47,674 bases of DNA from Saccharofermentans sp. (GTDB taxonomy: Bacteria; Bacillota; Clostridia; Saccharofermentanales; Saccharofermentanaceae). A model generated the notes under the pieces. The model ran no database searches. It worked only from the letters and a program-made list of their open reading frames with translations, and was not told where the DNA came from. Positions 7,944 to 17,323 of the stretch are shown one piece after another. Position numbers and translations under genes: made by a program. Numbering within the stretch: position 1 is the stretch's first letter; each line of letters starts with the position of its first letter. The stretch lies in assembly GCA_024403655.1 (NCBI GenBank), contig JAKSRK010000005.1:1-47674 (forward strand), written 5' to 3'.

Positions 7944-9032
7944 ATGGCAAACAAAAAGGTTTTGATGAAAGGAAACGAAGTAATCGCAGAAGCTGCTCTT
8001 CGCGCTGGCTGCCGTAATTATTTCGGTTATCCTATTACTCCTCAGACTGAGGTTATGCATTATATGGCTAAGAAGATGGTTCAGATCGGCGGTAACTTCG
8101 TACAGGCCGAGAGTGAAGTATCAGCCATCAATATGGTTTATGGCGCTGCTGCTGCAGGTGCCAGAGTTATGACATCTTCATCCTCTCCGGGAATTTCCCT
8201 GAAGCAGGAAGGTATCTCTTATATAGCAGGTGCGGAGCTTCCCGCAGTTGCAGTTAATATCGTTAGAGCAGGCCCGGGTCTTGGAGGAATTCTTCCTTCA
8301 CAGGGTGACTACTGGCAGGCTACAAAGGGTGGCGGACACGGTGACTACAGAAATCTCGTTATCGCTCCCGCATCTGTTCAGGAGCTCTATGAACTTACAG
8401 TAGAAGCATTTAATCTTGCTGATAAGTACAGAATGCTCGTTATGATCCTTGGTGACGGTACTTTGGGTCAGATGATGGAGCCTGTATTGTTCCGTGACGA
8501 AGAGCCTATCGCTAACATTGAGAAGCCCTGGGCTGCTGTAGGTAGAGGCGGAAGAGAGAAGCACAATACTGTTACTTCAATTTATATCGATCCCGATGAT
8601 CTCGAGAGAAAGAATCACGAGCTTCAGGATAAGTATAAGTATATTGAAGAGAACGAAGTAAGATATGAGGCTTACGGTATTGAAGATGCTGAGATTGTTA
8701 TTACTGCTTTCTCTACATGTTCAAGAATCTGTAAGAACGTTATCAGACAGGCTGCAGAGCAGGGTATCAAGGTTGGTATGATCAGACCTATCACACTTTG
8801 GCCTTTCCCTACGGATATCATCAGAGAGACATCCAAGCTTGATAACGTTAAGGCTTTCCTTGATGTTGAGCTTTCCGCAGGTCAGATGATTGAAGACGTT
8901 GAGCTTGCCGTATCCGGCAGAAAGCCCGTTCACTTCTACGGAAGAATGGGTGGTAACCTTCCTACACAGAAGGAGATCCTCGACAAGATCATCGCTATCC
9001 ACAATAATCCCAACGAAGGAGGTAGATTCTGA
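7944..9032 (+). CDS. vorB: 2-oxoacid:ferredoxin oxidoreductase, alpha subunit (VorB-like)
   Basis: A 362-aa subunit with the pyruvate/2-oxoacid ferredoxin oxidoreductase N-terminal pattern (GNEVIAEAALRAGCR, GYPITPQTE) and the conserved substrate-region stretch SSSSPGISLKQEG. It forms the catalytic core with the following beta subunit. The enzyme converts a 2-oxoacid and CoA to acyl-CoA, CO2 and reduced ferredoxin. Sequence style and gene order (delta, alpha, beta, gamma) fit the 3-methyl-2-oxobutanoate (VOR) or 2-oxoglutarate (KOR) subclass. I favour VOR, but the substrate cannot be fixed from sequence alone. Its stop overlaps the next start (TGATG), so translation is coupled. Confidence 0.88.
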   Translation: MANKKVLMKGNEVIAEAALRAGCRNYFGYPITPQTEVMHYMAKKMVQIGGNFVQAESEVSAINMVYGAAAAGARVMTSSSSPGISLKQEGISYIAGAELPAVAVNIVRAGPGLGGILPSQGDYWQATKGGGHGDYRNLVIAPASVQELYELTVEAFNLADKYRMLVMILGDGTLGQMMEPVLFRDEEPIANIEKPWAAVGRGGREKHNTVTSIYIDPDDLERKNHELQDKYKYIEENEVRYEAYGIEDAEIVITAFSTCSRICKNVIRQAAEQGIKVGMIRPITLWPFPTDIIRETSKLDNVKAFLDVELSAGQMIEDVELAVSGRKPVHFYGRMGGNLPTQKEILDKIIAIHNNPNEGGRF

Positions 9033-9799
9033 TGGCTGTAGTTTTTGAGCCCACAAAGGGTCTTACAGATAAGCCGTTTCATTACTGCCCCGGTTGTAAT
9101 CACGGCATAATCCACAGAATAATCGCTGAGTCCATGGTAGAGCTGGGTATTCTCGAGGACACAGTTTCTGTAGCATCCGTAGGATGTACTTATAACAGCT
9201 ATGACTATTTTGCATGTGATGCAGTTCAGGCTGCTCACGGTCGTGCTCCCGCTGTTGCAACAGGTATCAAGAGATCATTGAAGGACAAGATCGTCTTCAC
9301 ATATCAGGGTGACGGTGACCTTGCTTCTATCGGTACTGCTGAGATTATCCACGCTGCTGCAAGAGGAGAGAAGATTACTACTTTCTTCGTAAATAACGCA
9401 GTTTACGGTATGACAAGCGGCCAGATGGCACCTACAACTCTTCTTGGTCAGGTAACAACAACATCTCCTTTTGGTAGAGATGCTTCCTTGCAGGGTTACC
9501 CCATCAACGTAGCTGAGCTTATTTCTCAGCTTACAGGTGCTGTTTATGTAGAGCGTGTATGCCTTACAGACTTCAAGAATATTCAGAATGCCAAGAAGGC
9601 TATTCAGAAGGCTTTCAAAGTTCAGCAGGCAGGACTTGGATTCTCTATGGTAGAGTTCCTCTCCACATGTCCCACTAACTGGGGTAAGGAGCCTGTTGAG
9701 TCTCTTGACTGGCTTAAGGAAAAGATGATCCCTCAGTATCCTTTGGGATGCTTCAAGGGCGCTGACATCGACTTCTCAAAGAAGGAGGATGCACAGTAA
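9032..9799 (+). CDS. 2-oxoacid:ferredoxin oxidoreductase, beta subunit (TPP-binding)
   Basis: A 255-aa thiamine diphosphate-binding subunit. It shows the cysteine pair in YCPGCNHG, a further conserved cysteine in VGCTYNSY, and the TPP/Mg motif starting at GDGDLASIG and ending at VNNAVYGMT. The conserved Q in TSGQMAPTT follows the TPP motif as in family members. Together with the alpha subunit it forms the decarboxylating active site. The start codon overlaps the alpha stop, and the stop overlaps the gamma start (TAATG), so all three are translationally linked. Confidence 0.93.
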   Translation: MAVVFEPTKGLTDKPFHYCPGCNHGIIHRIIAESMVELGILEDTVSVASVGCTYNSYDYFACDAVQAAHGRAPAVATGIKRSLKDKIVFTYQGDGDLASIGTAEIIHAAARGEKITTFFVNNAVYGMTSGQMAPTTLLGQVTTTSPFGRDASLQGYPINVAELISQLTGAVYVERVCLTDFKNIQNAKKAIQKAFKVQQAGLGFSMVEFLSTCPTNWGKEPVESLDWLKEKMIPQYPLGCFKGADIDFSKKEDAQ

Positions 9800-10341
9800 T
9801 GACAGATTTTTCTATTATCCTTGCAGGTTTTGGTGGCCAGGGTATTCTTTCTGCAGGTAAGATGGCTGCAGAGGCAGCTCTTTACGAAGGTAAGGAAGTA
9901 TCTTGGTTCCCTTCATACGGACCTGAGATGCGTGGTGGTACAGCTAACTGCTCCGTAGTTATCTCCGACGAGCCTATCGGTTCTCCCGTTGTTAACGATG
10001 CTGACGTAGTTGTATGCCTTAACCAGCCTTCCATGGAGAAGTTTGAGTCTTGCATCAAGCCCGGCGGAATCCTTATTATCGACTCTTCGCTTATTCATAT
10101 TAAGCCTACAAGAGACGATATCAGATTCATCCCCATGAACGCTTCTGCTATTGCATCTGAACTCGGCAACATGGCTTTTGCTACTATCTCAATGCTCGGC
10201 TGCCTTGCTACAGCTACAGGATGCTTCAAGAGAGAGTCCTTTGAGTCTGCTCTTTACGAAGTACTTCCCGAGAGAAGACATAAGCTTATTCCCGGTAACG
10301 TAGAAGCTTTCGACAGAGGAGCTAAGTTCGCAGAGCAGTAA
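9799..10341 (+). CDS. 2-oxoacid:ferredoxin oxidoreductase, gamma subunit
   Basis: A 180-aa gamma subunit with the signature GFGGQGILSAGK at the N terminus and SYGPEMRGGTANC shortly after, as in PorC/KorC/VorC proteins. In this enzyme class the gamma domain helps bind CoA and complete the heterotetramer. It is the last gene of the operon: a strong hairpin follows at 10374. Length is normal for a stand-alone gamma subunit. Confidence 0.92.
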   Translation: MTDFSIILAGFGGQGILSAGKMAAEAALYEGKEVSWFPSYGPEMRGGTANCSVVISDEPIGSPVVNDADVVVCLNQPSMEKFESCIKPGGILIIDSSLIHIKPTRDDIRFIPMNASAIASELGNMAFATISMLGCLATATGCFKRESFESALYEVLPERRHKLIPGNVEAFDRGAKFAEQ

Positions 10342-10373
10342 TAAAGACTGATTTATTTGTAACGCGATATAAG

Positions 10374-10408
10374 CCCGCCTCAAACTAATCTATTGAGGCG
10401 GGTTTTAA
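10374..10408 (+). terminator. Terminator of the oxidoreductase operon
   Basis: A 10-bp stem, CCCGCCTCAA (10374-10383) with TTGAGGCGGG (10393-10402), followed by TTTT. It lies only some 20 bases ahead of ridA, so ridA may rely on readthrough or on a promoter I cannot see. Confidence 0.9.
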
Positions 10409-10424
10409 TAATAAGGAGATTAAT

Positions 10425-10799
10425 ATGAGTAATACTGTTTATACAAAGAATGCACCTGAAGCAATCGGACCATATTCTCAGGCTAAGATTGTAGGCGGTC
10501 TTGTATTCACATCAGGTCAGATCCCGATAAACCCTGCTACAGGTAATATCGAAGCTACAGATATCAAGGCGCAGGCAGATCAGTCCTGCAAGAACATTAA
10601 GGCTATCCTTGAAGAAGCAGGTTCATCACTTGATAAGGTTGTAAAGACAACATGTTTCCTTGCTGATATGGCTGACTTTGCTGCATTTAACGAAGTATAT
10701 GCACAGTACTTTACAAGTAAGCCCGCCAGATCCTGCGTAGCAGTTAAGACACTTCCCAAGAATGTACTCGTTGAAGTCGAGGCCATCGCTGAAGTATAA
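10425..10799 (+). CDS. ridA: RidA family enamine/imine deaminase
   Basis: A 124-aa protein matching the RidA (YjgF/YER057c/UK114) family throughout: the N-terminal APEAIGPYSQA, GLVFTSGQIP, the conserved arginine in KPARSCVAV (contacts the substrate carboxylate) and the C-terminal VEVEAIAEV. RidA trimers hydrolyse reactive 2-aminoacrylate-type enamines made by PLP enzymes such as threonine dehydratase, protecting branched-chain amino acid and PLP metabolism. A clear AAGGAG site precedes the ATG. The ABC-F gene follows after only 11 bases. Confidence 0.95.
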   Translation: MSNTVYTKNAPEAIGPYSQAKIVGGLVFTSGQIPINPATGNIEATDIKAQADQSCKNIKAILEEAGSSLDKVVKTTCFLADMADFAAFNEVYAQYFTSKPARSCVAVKTLPKNVLVEVEAIAEV

Positions 10800-10810
10800 T
10801 CCTAGACGTT

Positions 10811-12721
10811 ATGCCTATTTTAAGTGTTGACAATATTAGCTTGCACTTTGGAGAGCGCCGCCTTCTTGACGGAGTCTCCTTTATGGTGAACGAAGGTGAC
10901 AAAATCGCGTTCATCGGTAATAACGGTGCCGGCAAATCGACCCTATTTAAGATAATTAAGGGGACTATGTCTCCTGACGACGGTAAGATCATAAGACACG
11001 GCAATACCATTGTCGGCTTCCTGTCTCAGAATATGGATGAACAGGATCTCTCAGGTTCCACATTAAAACCTCAGAAGCTTATTGATGTAGAAGAGAGAAA
11101 GACTGTTCTTGAGTATGAGATAGCTGCAGCCGGAGAAGATGAAGCCAGACTTAAGTCACTGATGGATGAATATTCAAAGGTGACTGCCGAATACGAAGCC
11201 ATGGGCGGATACGACTACGATCACCGTATGGCTGATGCTTTGGCAGGATTAGGACTTACCGGTCTTGAAGACAGAACGGATCTTACTACACTTTCCGGAG
11301 GAGAGAAGATGAGAGTCTGCCTTGCGCAGCTTATTGTTGCTCATCCGGATATTCTGATGCTCGACGAGCCTACCAACCATCTCGACATCGAGGCCATTGA
11401 GTGGCTTGAGGATTTCCTCTCATCTTATGGCGGAGCAGTGTTCGTTATATCTCACGACAGACACTTTATTGACAAGGTCGCCAACAGAGTAATTGAACTT
11501 CAGGACGGTGGCATTAGCTGCTATAAGGGTAATTACGACGACTATAAGATTCAGAAGGAAGAATTCCTGAAGACACAGGAAGCGTATATCTCCAATCTTC
11601 AGACTGAGCTTGAACATCAGCTGGATGTTAAGCAGACGATGCTCTCTCATAGAAATATCTCGGGTTATCACCAGCGAGAGAAGATGGTAGATAAGTTAGA
11701 GGAAATACTTGCCCGTGAGAAGGCAAAGCTTCCGTCAGGAGCTATGTCCATGAGCTTTAATGTAGTTCCTGAGGAGAGAAGCGGAGCTGAAGACAAGATT
11801 CTTCTTCAGGTGAAGGACGTCTCCAAGAAGTTCGATGACGAGCCCTGTATATTCGAGCACATCACTTTCGAGCTTAAGGCAAATCAGAAGATATTCCTTG
11901 CAGGTCCTAACGGCTGCGGTAAGTCTACTCTTCTTACTATGCTTATGGGACGTCAGGGTGGCTTCGACGGTACTGTGTTTATCGCTTCTTCTGCGAGTGT
12001 CGGTTATATGGAGCAGTTTGTGCCTTTCGAAGATGAGTCCATATCCTGCTTCGACGAACTTATTGCAAGGTCTGACCTTAGTAATACGGAAGCAAGAAGC
12101 ATGCTTGCAAGATTCGGTTTCAGAGGCGAAGATGCGTTTAAGACGATAAACGTTTTGTCGGGAGGAGAGAGGTCTAGACTTTACCTTTGTTGTCTCCTGC
12201 AGGAGAAGCCTGACATCTTATTCTTAGATGAGCCTACGAACCACCTTGATATCGACAGCCGCGAAGTGCTTGAGGATGCTCTTACTGCTTATAACGGAGC
12301 AATAATTTGTGTCAGCCATGACCGTTTCTTTATAGATAAATGCGCAGATCAGATTCTGGGCTTTAATAACAGAACGGCCAAGCTTTACGATAAGTATGCT
12401 TATTATCGAAAGGATGCGGCTAATAATGTAGCGGCTGCTCCGGTAAAGGAAGAGAAGCCTGAAGCGGAGAAGACTTCAAGAGAGACTGAAGCCAAGAAGG
12501 AATCCCGCAGTAAGGCTGCAGACCGTAAGGAAGCGGCAAAAAGGCGAGAGAGAATAAGGCAGATTGAGAAGGAAATCGAAGTCTTGGAGAACGAGCAGAA
12601 GGAACTTGAAGCTTCGTTTACATCAGGCGCCGGCGCAGAAGAATACAATAAGTACGCGGCCAACGCAGAGAAAATCGAAAGCCTTTATACAGAATACATG
12701 CTCTTAAGCGAAGAAGAGTAA
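10811..12721 (+). CDS. ABC-F family ATPase
   Basis: A 636-aa soluble protein with two ATP-binding cassettes and no membrane segments. The first cassette has GNNGAGKST, LSGGEKMR and LDEPTNHLD; the second has GPNGCGKST, LSGGERSR and LDEPTNHLD. The cassettes are joined by the usual helical linker. The C terminus (from about residue 535) is highly charged, KEEKPEAEK-like, and probably coiled coil, as in Uup-type members. ABC-F proteins act on ribosomes, in translation rescue or sometimes antibiotic protection; nothing here indicates resistance. The start lacks a good ribosome binding site, so it may be coupled to ridA, 11 bases upstream. Confidence 0.93.
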   Translation: MPILSVDNISLHFGERRLLDGVSFMVNEGDKIAFIGNNGAGKSTLFKIIKGTMSPDDGKIIRHGNTIVGFLSQNMDEQDLSGSTLKPQKLIDVEERKTVLEYEIAAAGEDEARLKSLMDEYSKVTAEYEAMGGYDYDHRMADALAGLGLTGLEDRTDLTTLSGGEKMRVCLAQLIVAHPDILMLDEPTNHLDIEAIEWLEDFLSSYGGAVFVISHDRHFIDKVANRVIELQDGGISCYKGNYDDYKIQKEEFLKTQEAYISNLQTELEHQLDVKQTMLSHRNISGYHQREKMVDKLEEILAREKAKLPSGAMSMSFNVVPEERSGAEDKILLQVKDVSKKFDDEPCIFEHITFELKANQKIFLAGPNGCGKSTLLTMLMGRQGGFDGTVFIASSASVGYMEQFVPFEDESISCFDELIARSDLSNTEARSMLARFGFRGEDAFKTINVLSGGERSRLYLCCLLQEKPDILFLDEPTNHLDIDSREVLEDALTAYNGAIICVSHDRFFIDKCADQILGFNNRTAKLYDKYAYYRKDAANNVAAAPVKEEKPEAEKTSRETEAKKESRSKAADRKEAAKRRERIRQIEKEIEVLENEQKELEASFTSGAGAEEYNKYAANAEKIESLYTEYMLLSEEE

Positions 12722-12742
12722 GTTATAACAAAAAGCAAAGTG

Positions 12743-12776
12743 AAGCACATCGGGAGTGATTCCGGTGTGCTTTTTA
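12743..12776 (+). terminator. Terminator of ridA-ABC-F
   Basis: AAGCACATCGGGA (12743-12755) pairs imperfectly with TCCGGTGTGCTT (12761-12772), then a short T run. Confidence 0.8.
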
Positions 12777-12824
12777 CTACTAAGCATTAAAACGATAATA
12801 AACACATCGCTCTTTGTGATTGTT

Positions 12825-12853
12825 TTTGCTTATGTCCCTTTGTATTCTATAGT
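12825..12853 (+). promoter_or_regulatory. Promoter of leuCDB
   Basis: TTTGCT (12825-12830), 17 bases, TATAGT (12848-12853), about 28 bases ahead of the leuC start. The leader is too short for a T-box, and none is seen. Confidence 0.5.
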
Positions 12854-12880
12854 TATCATATATTAAGGAGGAATCGCCCA

Positions 12881-14170
12881 ATGGGAATGACGATGACTCA
12901 GAAGATTCTCGCTGCACATGCGGGTCTCGATGAAGTTAGAAGTGCTGATCTGATTGAAGCTAAGCTTGATCTGGTTCTTGGAAACGATGTAACTACTCCG
13001 CCGGCTATCAAAGTATTTAAGGATATGGGTGCGACGGAAGTTTTTGATAAGGATAAAGTATGCATGGTCCCTGACCACTTTACTCCTAATAAGGATATTA
13101 AGTCTGCAGAGCTTGCAAAGTGCATGAGATGTTTTGCAAGAGAGCAGAATATCACTAACTATTTTGAACTCGGCAATAAGAAGATGGGTATCGAGCATGT
13201 TGTTCTTCCTGAGAACGGTCTCGTATTCCCGGGAGATCTTATTATCGGTGCAGATTCCCATACATGTACTTACGGTGCTTTGGGCGCATTCTCCACAGGT
13301 GTAGGTTCTACTGATCTTGCTTGTGCAATGGTAAGCGGCAGCACCTGGTTCAAGGTTCCTGAAGCAATCAAGGTTGTTCTTAAGGGTAAGCCTTCCAAGT
13401 ATGTAACAGGTAAGGATACTATCCTGCATCTTATAGGTCAGATTGGTGTTGACGGAGCTTTGTATAAGTCTTTGGAGTTTACCGGAGACGGAGTACACGA
13501 ACTGTCTATGGACCAGAGACTCACTATATGTAATATGGCTATCGAATGTGGTGCCAAGAACGGCATTTTCCCTATAGATGAGATTACTCTTGAATTTATG
13601 GAGAGAGTTAATCCCGGCAGACTTACGAGCGGTAACTATACTGCTTTCGTTCCCGATGAGGATGCTGTTTATTCTGAAGTTATCGAGATTGATCTTGGGT
13701 CAGTTCCTCTTACGGTAGCTCTTCCTCATTTGCCTTCTAATACTTCCGCTGCATCTGATGTTAATCTTCCCATAGATCAGGTAGTAATCGGTTCCTGCAC
13801 AAACGGAAGATATGAAGATATAAAGACGGCTGCTGAGATTTTCAAGGGAAGAAAGGTTAAGGAAGGAATCAGATGTATCGTGATTCCGGGTTCTCAGAAA
13901 GTCTACAGACAGGCTTTGGATGAAGGACTCCTCGCGATTTTTGACGATGCCGGATGCGTAATATCTACACCTACTTGCGGTCCCTGCCTCGGAGGCCATA
14001 TGGGAATTCTTGCTGAAGGCGAGAGATGCGTTTCTACTACAAACAGAAACTTTGTCGGCAGAATGGGACATGTTAAGTCTGAAGTAATACTTGCAGGTGT
14101 ACCCGTAGCGGTTGCTTCAGCAATTATGGGAAAGGTGGCAACACCTTTTGACCTCGAAGGAGGTAACTGA
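12881..14170 (+). CDS. leuC: 3-isopropylmalate dehydratase, large subunit
   Basis: A 429-aa aconitase-superfamily subunit that binds one 4Fe-4S cluster through cysteines in GSCTNG, then TCGPCLGG. With LeuD it isomerises 2- to 3-isopropylmalate in leucine synthesis. The length (about 430 rather than about 465) and the separate 165-aa small subunit place it in the short LeuC/homoaconitase-like group found in archaea and many Clostridia. Adjacent leuD and leuB argue for isopropylmalate rather than homoaconitate or citramalate-derived substrates, though relaxed specificity is possible. A GGAGGA site lies 14 bases ahead of the ATG. It is the first gene of the operon. Confidence 0.93.
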   Translation: MGMTMTQKILAAHAGLDEVRSADLIEAKLDLVLGNDVTTPPAIKVFKDMGATEVFDKDKVCMVPDHFTPNKDIKSAELAKCMRCFAREQNITNYFELGNKKMGIEHVVLPENGLVFPGDLIIGADSHTCTYGALGAFSTGVGSTDLACAMVSGSTWFKVPEAIKVVLKGKPSKYVTGKDTILHLIGQIGVDGALYKSLEFTGDGVHELSMDQRLTICNMAIECGAKNGIFPIDEITLEFMERVNPGRLTSGNYTAFVPDEDAVYSEVIEIDLGSVPLTVALPHLPSNTSAASDVNLPIDQVVIGSCTNGRYEDIKTAAEIFKGRKVKEGIRCIVIPGSQKVYRQALDEGLLAIFDDAGCVISTPTCGPCLGGHMGILAEGERCVSTTNRNFVGRMGHVKSEVILAGVPVAVASAIMGKVATPFDLEGGN

Positions 14171-14172
14171 TA

Positions 14173-14670
14173 ATGAAGGTTCAAGGAAAAATCTTTAAGT
14201 ACAATGACAATGTTGATACGGATGTAATTATCCCTGCACGTCATTTGACAAGCGCAGATCCTGAAGTACTGAAGCTTCACTGCATGGAAGACATTGACCC
14301 TGACTTTGTAAATCAGGTTAAGGCAGGAGATATTATGGTCGCAGGCAAGAACTTCGGCTGCGGCTCTTCAAGAGAGCATGCTCCGATAGCAATTAAGGCA
14401 AGCGGCATCTCACTTGTTATTGCTTCCGACTTCGCAAGAATCTTCTACAGAAATGCAATCAATGTCGGTCTTCCTATCATGGAGTGCCCCGAAGCTTACG
14501 AAGGCATTATGCCCGGTGATGAAGTAGAGGCAGACTTTGATACAGGAACGATAACAGATAAGACTACAGGTAAGGTTTATAAGGCTACTCCTTTCCCTGA
14601 GTTTATCAAGAAGATTATCGACGCAGGCGGACTCGTAACTTATACACAGCAAAAGACGGGAGATAATTAA
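14173..14670 (+). CDS. leuD: 3-isopropylmalate dehydratase, small subunit
   Basis: A 165-aa swivelling domain of the aconitase superfamily, with the diagnostic [12 protein letters not shown] motif (about residues 57-68) that supplies substrate-binding residues. It pairs with LeuC to form the active enzyme. It starts two bases after leuC and ends one base before leuB, so the three genes are tightly coupled. The size matches the short, archaeal-type LeuD. Confidence 0.94.
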   Translation: MKVQGKIFKYNDNVDTDVIIPARHLTSADPEVLKLHCMEDIDPDFVNQVKAGDIMVAGKNFGCGSSREHAPIAIKASGISLVIASDFARIFYRNAINVGLPIMECPEAYEGIMPGDEVEADFDTGTITDKTTGKVYKATPFPEFIKKIIDAGGLVTYTQQKTGDN

Positions 14671-14671
14671 T

Positions 14672-15766
14672 ATGAATACATACAAGATAGCAGTTGTCCC
14701 CGGAGACGGGATCGGACCTGAGGTTACTTCTTCTGCAATTGAAGTTTTAAAGGCAGTTGCAGCTAAGTGCGGGTTCGAGATGACTTTCGAAGAATACAAG
14801 GTAGGAGGCAGTGCCATAGATGAGTACGGTCATCCTCTTCCTGAGGCTGCTTTGGAAGGATGTCGTGCATCTGACGCTGTCCTTTTGGGTGCTGTCGGCG
14901 GTCCTAAGTGGGATAGTGTTGAGCCTGCTTTAAGACCTGAGAGGGCTCTTCTCGGACTTCGTGCCGGTCTTGGTCTTTATTCCAATTTAAGACCTGCTCT
15001 TTTATTCGAGGAATTAGCTTCAGCTTCTCCTCTTAAGAATGTATCCGCAATTGACTTGCTTATTGTAAGAGAGCTTACCGGCGGTATTTACTTCGGCGAG
15101 CACGGCAGATACGACTCTGATGATGTTCTCTCGGACGGCTCCGTAAAGGGAAAAGTAGCTTACGATACAGAGAGCTATTCTGAAGGAGAGATCGAAAGGA
15201 TAGTAAGAGAAGGCTTCAGATTTGCCATGGGCAGAGGAAAGAAGCTTACTGTAGTAGATAAGGCAAACGTATTGGAGTCAAGCAGACTCTGGAGAGAAAT
15301 CGCGGAGAAGATTGCTCCCGAGTATCCGGAAGTAGCTCTTGATTATCTTTATGTAGATAACTGCTCCATGCAGCTTATCAACCGTCCCTCAGACTTCGAC
15401 GTTATCGTTACATCGAATATGTTTGGAGATATCCTCTCCGATGAGGCAGGTATGATCACAGGTTCTATCGGAATGCTTCCCTCAGCTTCACTTGGAGCTC
15501 CCGGAACACCCGGTATGTACGAACCTGTTCACGGTTCTGCTCCTGACATCGCGGGCACAGGTAAGGCTAACCCTCTTGCAACAATCCTTTCCGCAGCAAT
15601 GCTATTAAGATGGTCTCTTAATGAGACTGAAGCTTCGGACCTTATCGAAGCAGCGGTGAAGAAGACACTTGCAGACGGCTTCAGAACTCCCGACATCTAC
15701 TCAGGAGTTGGGGATATACCCGTAAACACCAGTGAGATGACACAGAAAGTCCTCGAAAGGCTTTAA
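14672..15766 (+). CDS. leuB: 3-isopropylmalate dehydrogenase
   Basis: A 364-aa beta-decarboxylating dehydrogenase. GDGIGPEV opens the nucleotide fold, and the long substrate-arginine region (RPERALLGLR, NLRPA, VRELTGGIYFG) is specific to LeuB. Metal-binding aspartates lie in NMFGDILSDEA, and GSAPDIAGTGKANP is the NAD-binding loop. It oxidises 3-isopropylmalate to 2-oxoisocaproate with NAD+. Length and motifs indicate LeuB and not isocitrate dehydrogenase. It is the last gene of the operon; leuA is not in this window. Confidence 0.96.
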   Translation: MNTYKIAVVPGDGIGPEVTSSAIEVLKAVAAKCGFEMTFEEYKVGGSAIDEYGHPLPEAALEGCRASDAVLLGAVGGPKWDSVEPALRPERALLGLRAGLGLYSNLRPALLFEELASASPLKNVSAIDLLIVRELTGGIYFGEHGRYDSDDVLSDGSVKGKVAYDTESYSEGEIERIVREGFRFAMGRGKKLTVVDKANVLESSRLWREIAEKIAPEYPEVALDYLYVDNCSMQLINRPSDFDVIVTSNMFGDILSDEAGMITGSIGMLPSASLGAPGTPGMYEPVHGSAPDIAGTGKANPLATILSAAMLLRWSLNETEASDLIEAAVKKTLADGFRTPDIYSGVGDIPVNTSEMTQKVLERL

Positions 15767-15782
15767 GATTCAGACAAAACTA

Positions 15783-15808
15783 AGAGCTCCGCTGACAAGC
15801 GGAGCTCT
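15783..15808. terminator. Bidirectional terminator between leuB and the aminotransferase gene
   Basis: A perfect 11-bp stem, AGAGCTCCGCT (15783-15793) with AGCGGAGCTCT (15798-15808). On the minus strand it is followed by a T-rich run (TAGTTTTG); on the plus strand by a weaker ATTAAT. It can serve both convergent transcripts. Confidence 0.8.
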
Positions 15809-15833
15809 ATTAATGTGAAATGCTTTTTACTAA

Positions 15834-17024
15834 TCAGAGTTCTGCTCTGTGCTTGATATTAAGATCGTCTGCAATCTTGAAGAAGGCTTCTCTTGAACCT
15901 CTGATTGTCTTCTCGGAAACGCAGAAAGCAAGTCTGCAGTAACCTTCACCGGAGAAGCTCTTACCGGGAACAAGAAGAAGATTGTACTTGGCACAAGCTG
16001 CAGCAAAGTCGCTGTCGGACATATCCTTAGGAGTGTTCATGAAGATATATAAAGCTCCGCCGGGCTTAACTGCATCGAAGCCTGCGTCAGTAATGTTGGA
16101 ATAAAGAAGATTTCTTCTGTACTCGTAGTTGGCAACATCTACCTTGGCATATAAAGACTTCTCGATGACCTTCTGCCAGATGGCAGGAGCATTAACGCTT
16201 CCGAGTGTTCTGTTGGAGAGAACTATTGCAGCAGTTAAGTCAGCATAGTCTTCGTTTCTGGGGGATACGAGAGTATATCCGATTCTCTCACCGGGGAGTG
16301 ACAAAGACTTACTCCATGAGAAGCAGATAATAAGATTGTCGATATACTTAAGAGCTGCAGGTACAGTCTGTCCGTCGTAAACGAGGTCGATATAAGGTTC
16401 GTCTGAGATAACATGGATAACGTGATCCTTTGCCTTAAGAAGATCATTAAGTGCAATCAATGTCTCTGCAGGATAGATGGCACCTGAAGGATTGTTGGGA
16501 GAATTGATGATGATTGCTTTTGTCTTTGCTGTAATTGCTTCATCGATTTTCTTTAAGTCAGGCATGAAGTTCTCTTCAGTTGCAACCTTTACGATCTTAC
16601 CGCCGTGGTTCTCAACATAGTTGTTATATTCCATAAAGTAAGGAGCAATAACGATAACTTCATCTTCGGGATCTAAGAGAGAATGAAGAACATCGTTCAT
16701 GGCTGCAGCAGCTCCGACAGTCATGCAGACAGCATCAGCAGTAACTTCAACGCCGGACTCTTCGCTTCTTTTCTTTGCGATAATAGCTCTTGTTGATTCA
16801 TATCCGCTGTTGCTCATGTAGCCGTGCATACCGGGAACAGGGTTGGAAGCCAGTTCTACGAGAGCATCCGCAACTTCATGAGGAGGTTCAAGGTCGGGAT
16901 TACCGATAGAAAAGTCAAATACATTGTCTTCACCGTAGATGGCCTTAAGGCGGTTGCCTTCCTCGAACATCTTTCTGATTGCAGATCCGCCTGCGAGTTT
17001 TGCTTTTATGTTATTAGAAATCAT
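15834..17024 (-). CDS. PLP-dependent aminotransferase, class I/II
   Basis: A 396-aa fold-type I aminotransferase. Visible are the N-terminal FDFSIGNPDLEPP, the NNPSGA loop (cofactor-contact asparagine), the aspartate in SDEPYIDLVYDG, and the PLP-lysine motif SWSKSLSLPGERIGY. It should transfer amino groups between an amino acid and a 2-oxoacid. The family is close to aspartate/aromatic aminotransferases of Clostridia, but the substrate is not fixed. The start is at 17024 because AAGGAGAAA precedes it; the longer reading frame has no binding site. It runs convergent to leuB and divergent from infC, with its own promoter. Confidence 0.9.
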   Translation of the reverse strand: MISNNIKAKLAGGSAIRKMFEEGNRLKAIYGEDNVFDFSIGNPDLEPPHEVADALVELASNPVPGMHGYMSNSGYESTRAIIAKKRSEESGVEVTADAVCMTVGAAAAMNDVLHSLLDPEDEVIVIAPYFMEYNNYVENHGGKIVKVATEENFMPDLKKIDEAITAKTKAIIINSPNNPSGAIYPAETLIALNDLLKAKDHVIHVISDEPYIDLVYDGQTVPAALKYIDNLIICFSWSKSLSLPGERIGYTLVSPRNEDYADLTAAIVLSNRTLGSVNAPAIWQKVIEKSLYAKVDVANYEYRRNLLYSNITDAGFDAVKPGGALYIFMNTPKDMSDSDFAAACAKYNLLLVPGKSFSGEGYCRLAFCVSEKTIRGSREAFFKIADDLNIKHRAEL

Positions 17025-17057
17025 ATTATGTTTCTCCTTATTTATATTACCTTGGTT

Positions 17058-17085
17058 ATTATACAACCTTATTTGAATGCTACAA
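17058..17085 (-). promoter_or_regulatory. Promoter of the aminotransferase gene
   Basis: On the minus strand: TTGTAG (17085-17080), 16 bases, TATAAT (17063-17058), about 34 bases ahead of the start codon. Confidence 0.6.
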
Positions 17086-17151
17086 AACTATATGTATAAT
17101 GGAGTGAAATGAAGTTACGTAAGCAAGGGAAAAGAATAATATTCTTAAGTG

Positions 17152-17180
17152 TTGACAAATCTTTGCGTTACGTATATCAT
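17152..17180 (+). promoter_or_regulatory. Promoter of infC-rpmI-rplT
   Basis: A consensus TTGACA (17152-17157) and TATCAT (17175-17180), 17 bases apart. It leaves a leader of about 130 bases before infC. Confidence 0.85.
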
Positions 17181-17189
17181 AACGAAGTC

Positions 17190-17304
17190 AATTAAAGAAG
17201 AAATCTGTTTCTCACCTTAAGCTTTGGCGAAGAGGTTCATAACTTTGATACAGGCCCCGAGCTTGTGGTTGTGTTTGAGAACGGATTTCACCGTTCTTTT
17301 TTTA
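17190..17304 (+). promoter_or_regulatory. infC leader with attenuator (putative L20-type autoregulatory leader)
   Basis: The leader ends in a terminator: AGAACGG (17278-17284) pairs with CCGTTCT (17291-17297) and runs into seven T residues, placed immediately ahead of the infC ribosome binding site. In Firmicutes this operon is commonly attenuated through an L20-binding leader. The position and terminator fit, but I cannot match the full L20 structure by eye. Confidence 0.65.
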
Positions 17305-17323
17305 TGGTCAGGAGGTGTTAAAT

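Noticed and set aside
10811..12721. ABC-F protein as an antibiotic resistance factor
   Set aside because: The charged C-terminal tail and the housekeeping context next to ridA point to a Uup-like role. Nothing specific to resistance subfamilies is visible.
17315..17323. GTG at 17315 as the infC start
   Set aside because: It overlaps the AGGAGG site, so it cannot be selected by that site. ATC at 17324 has correct spacing.
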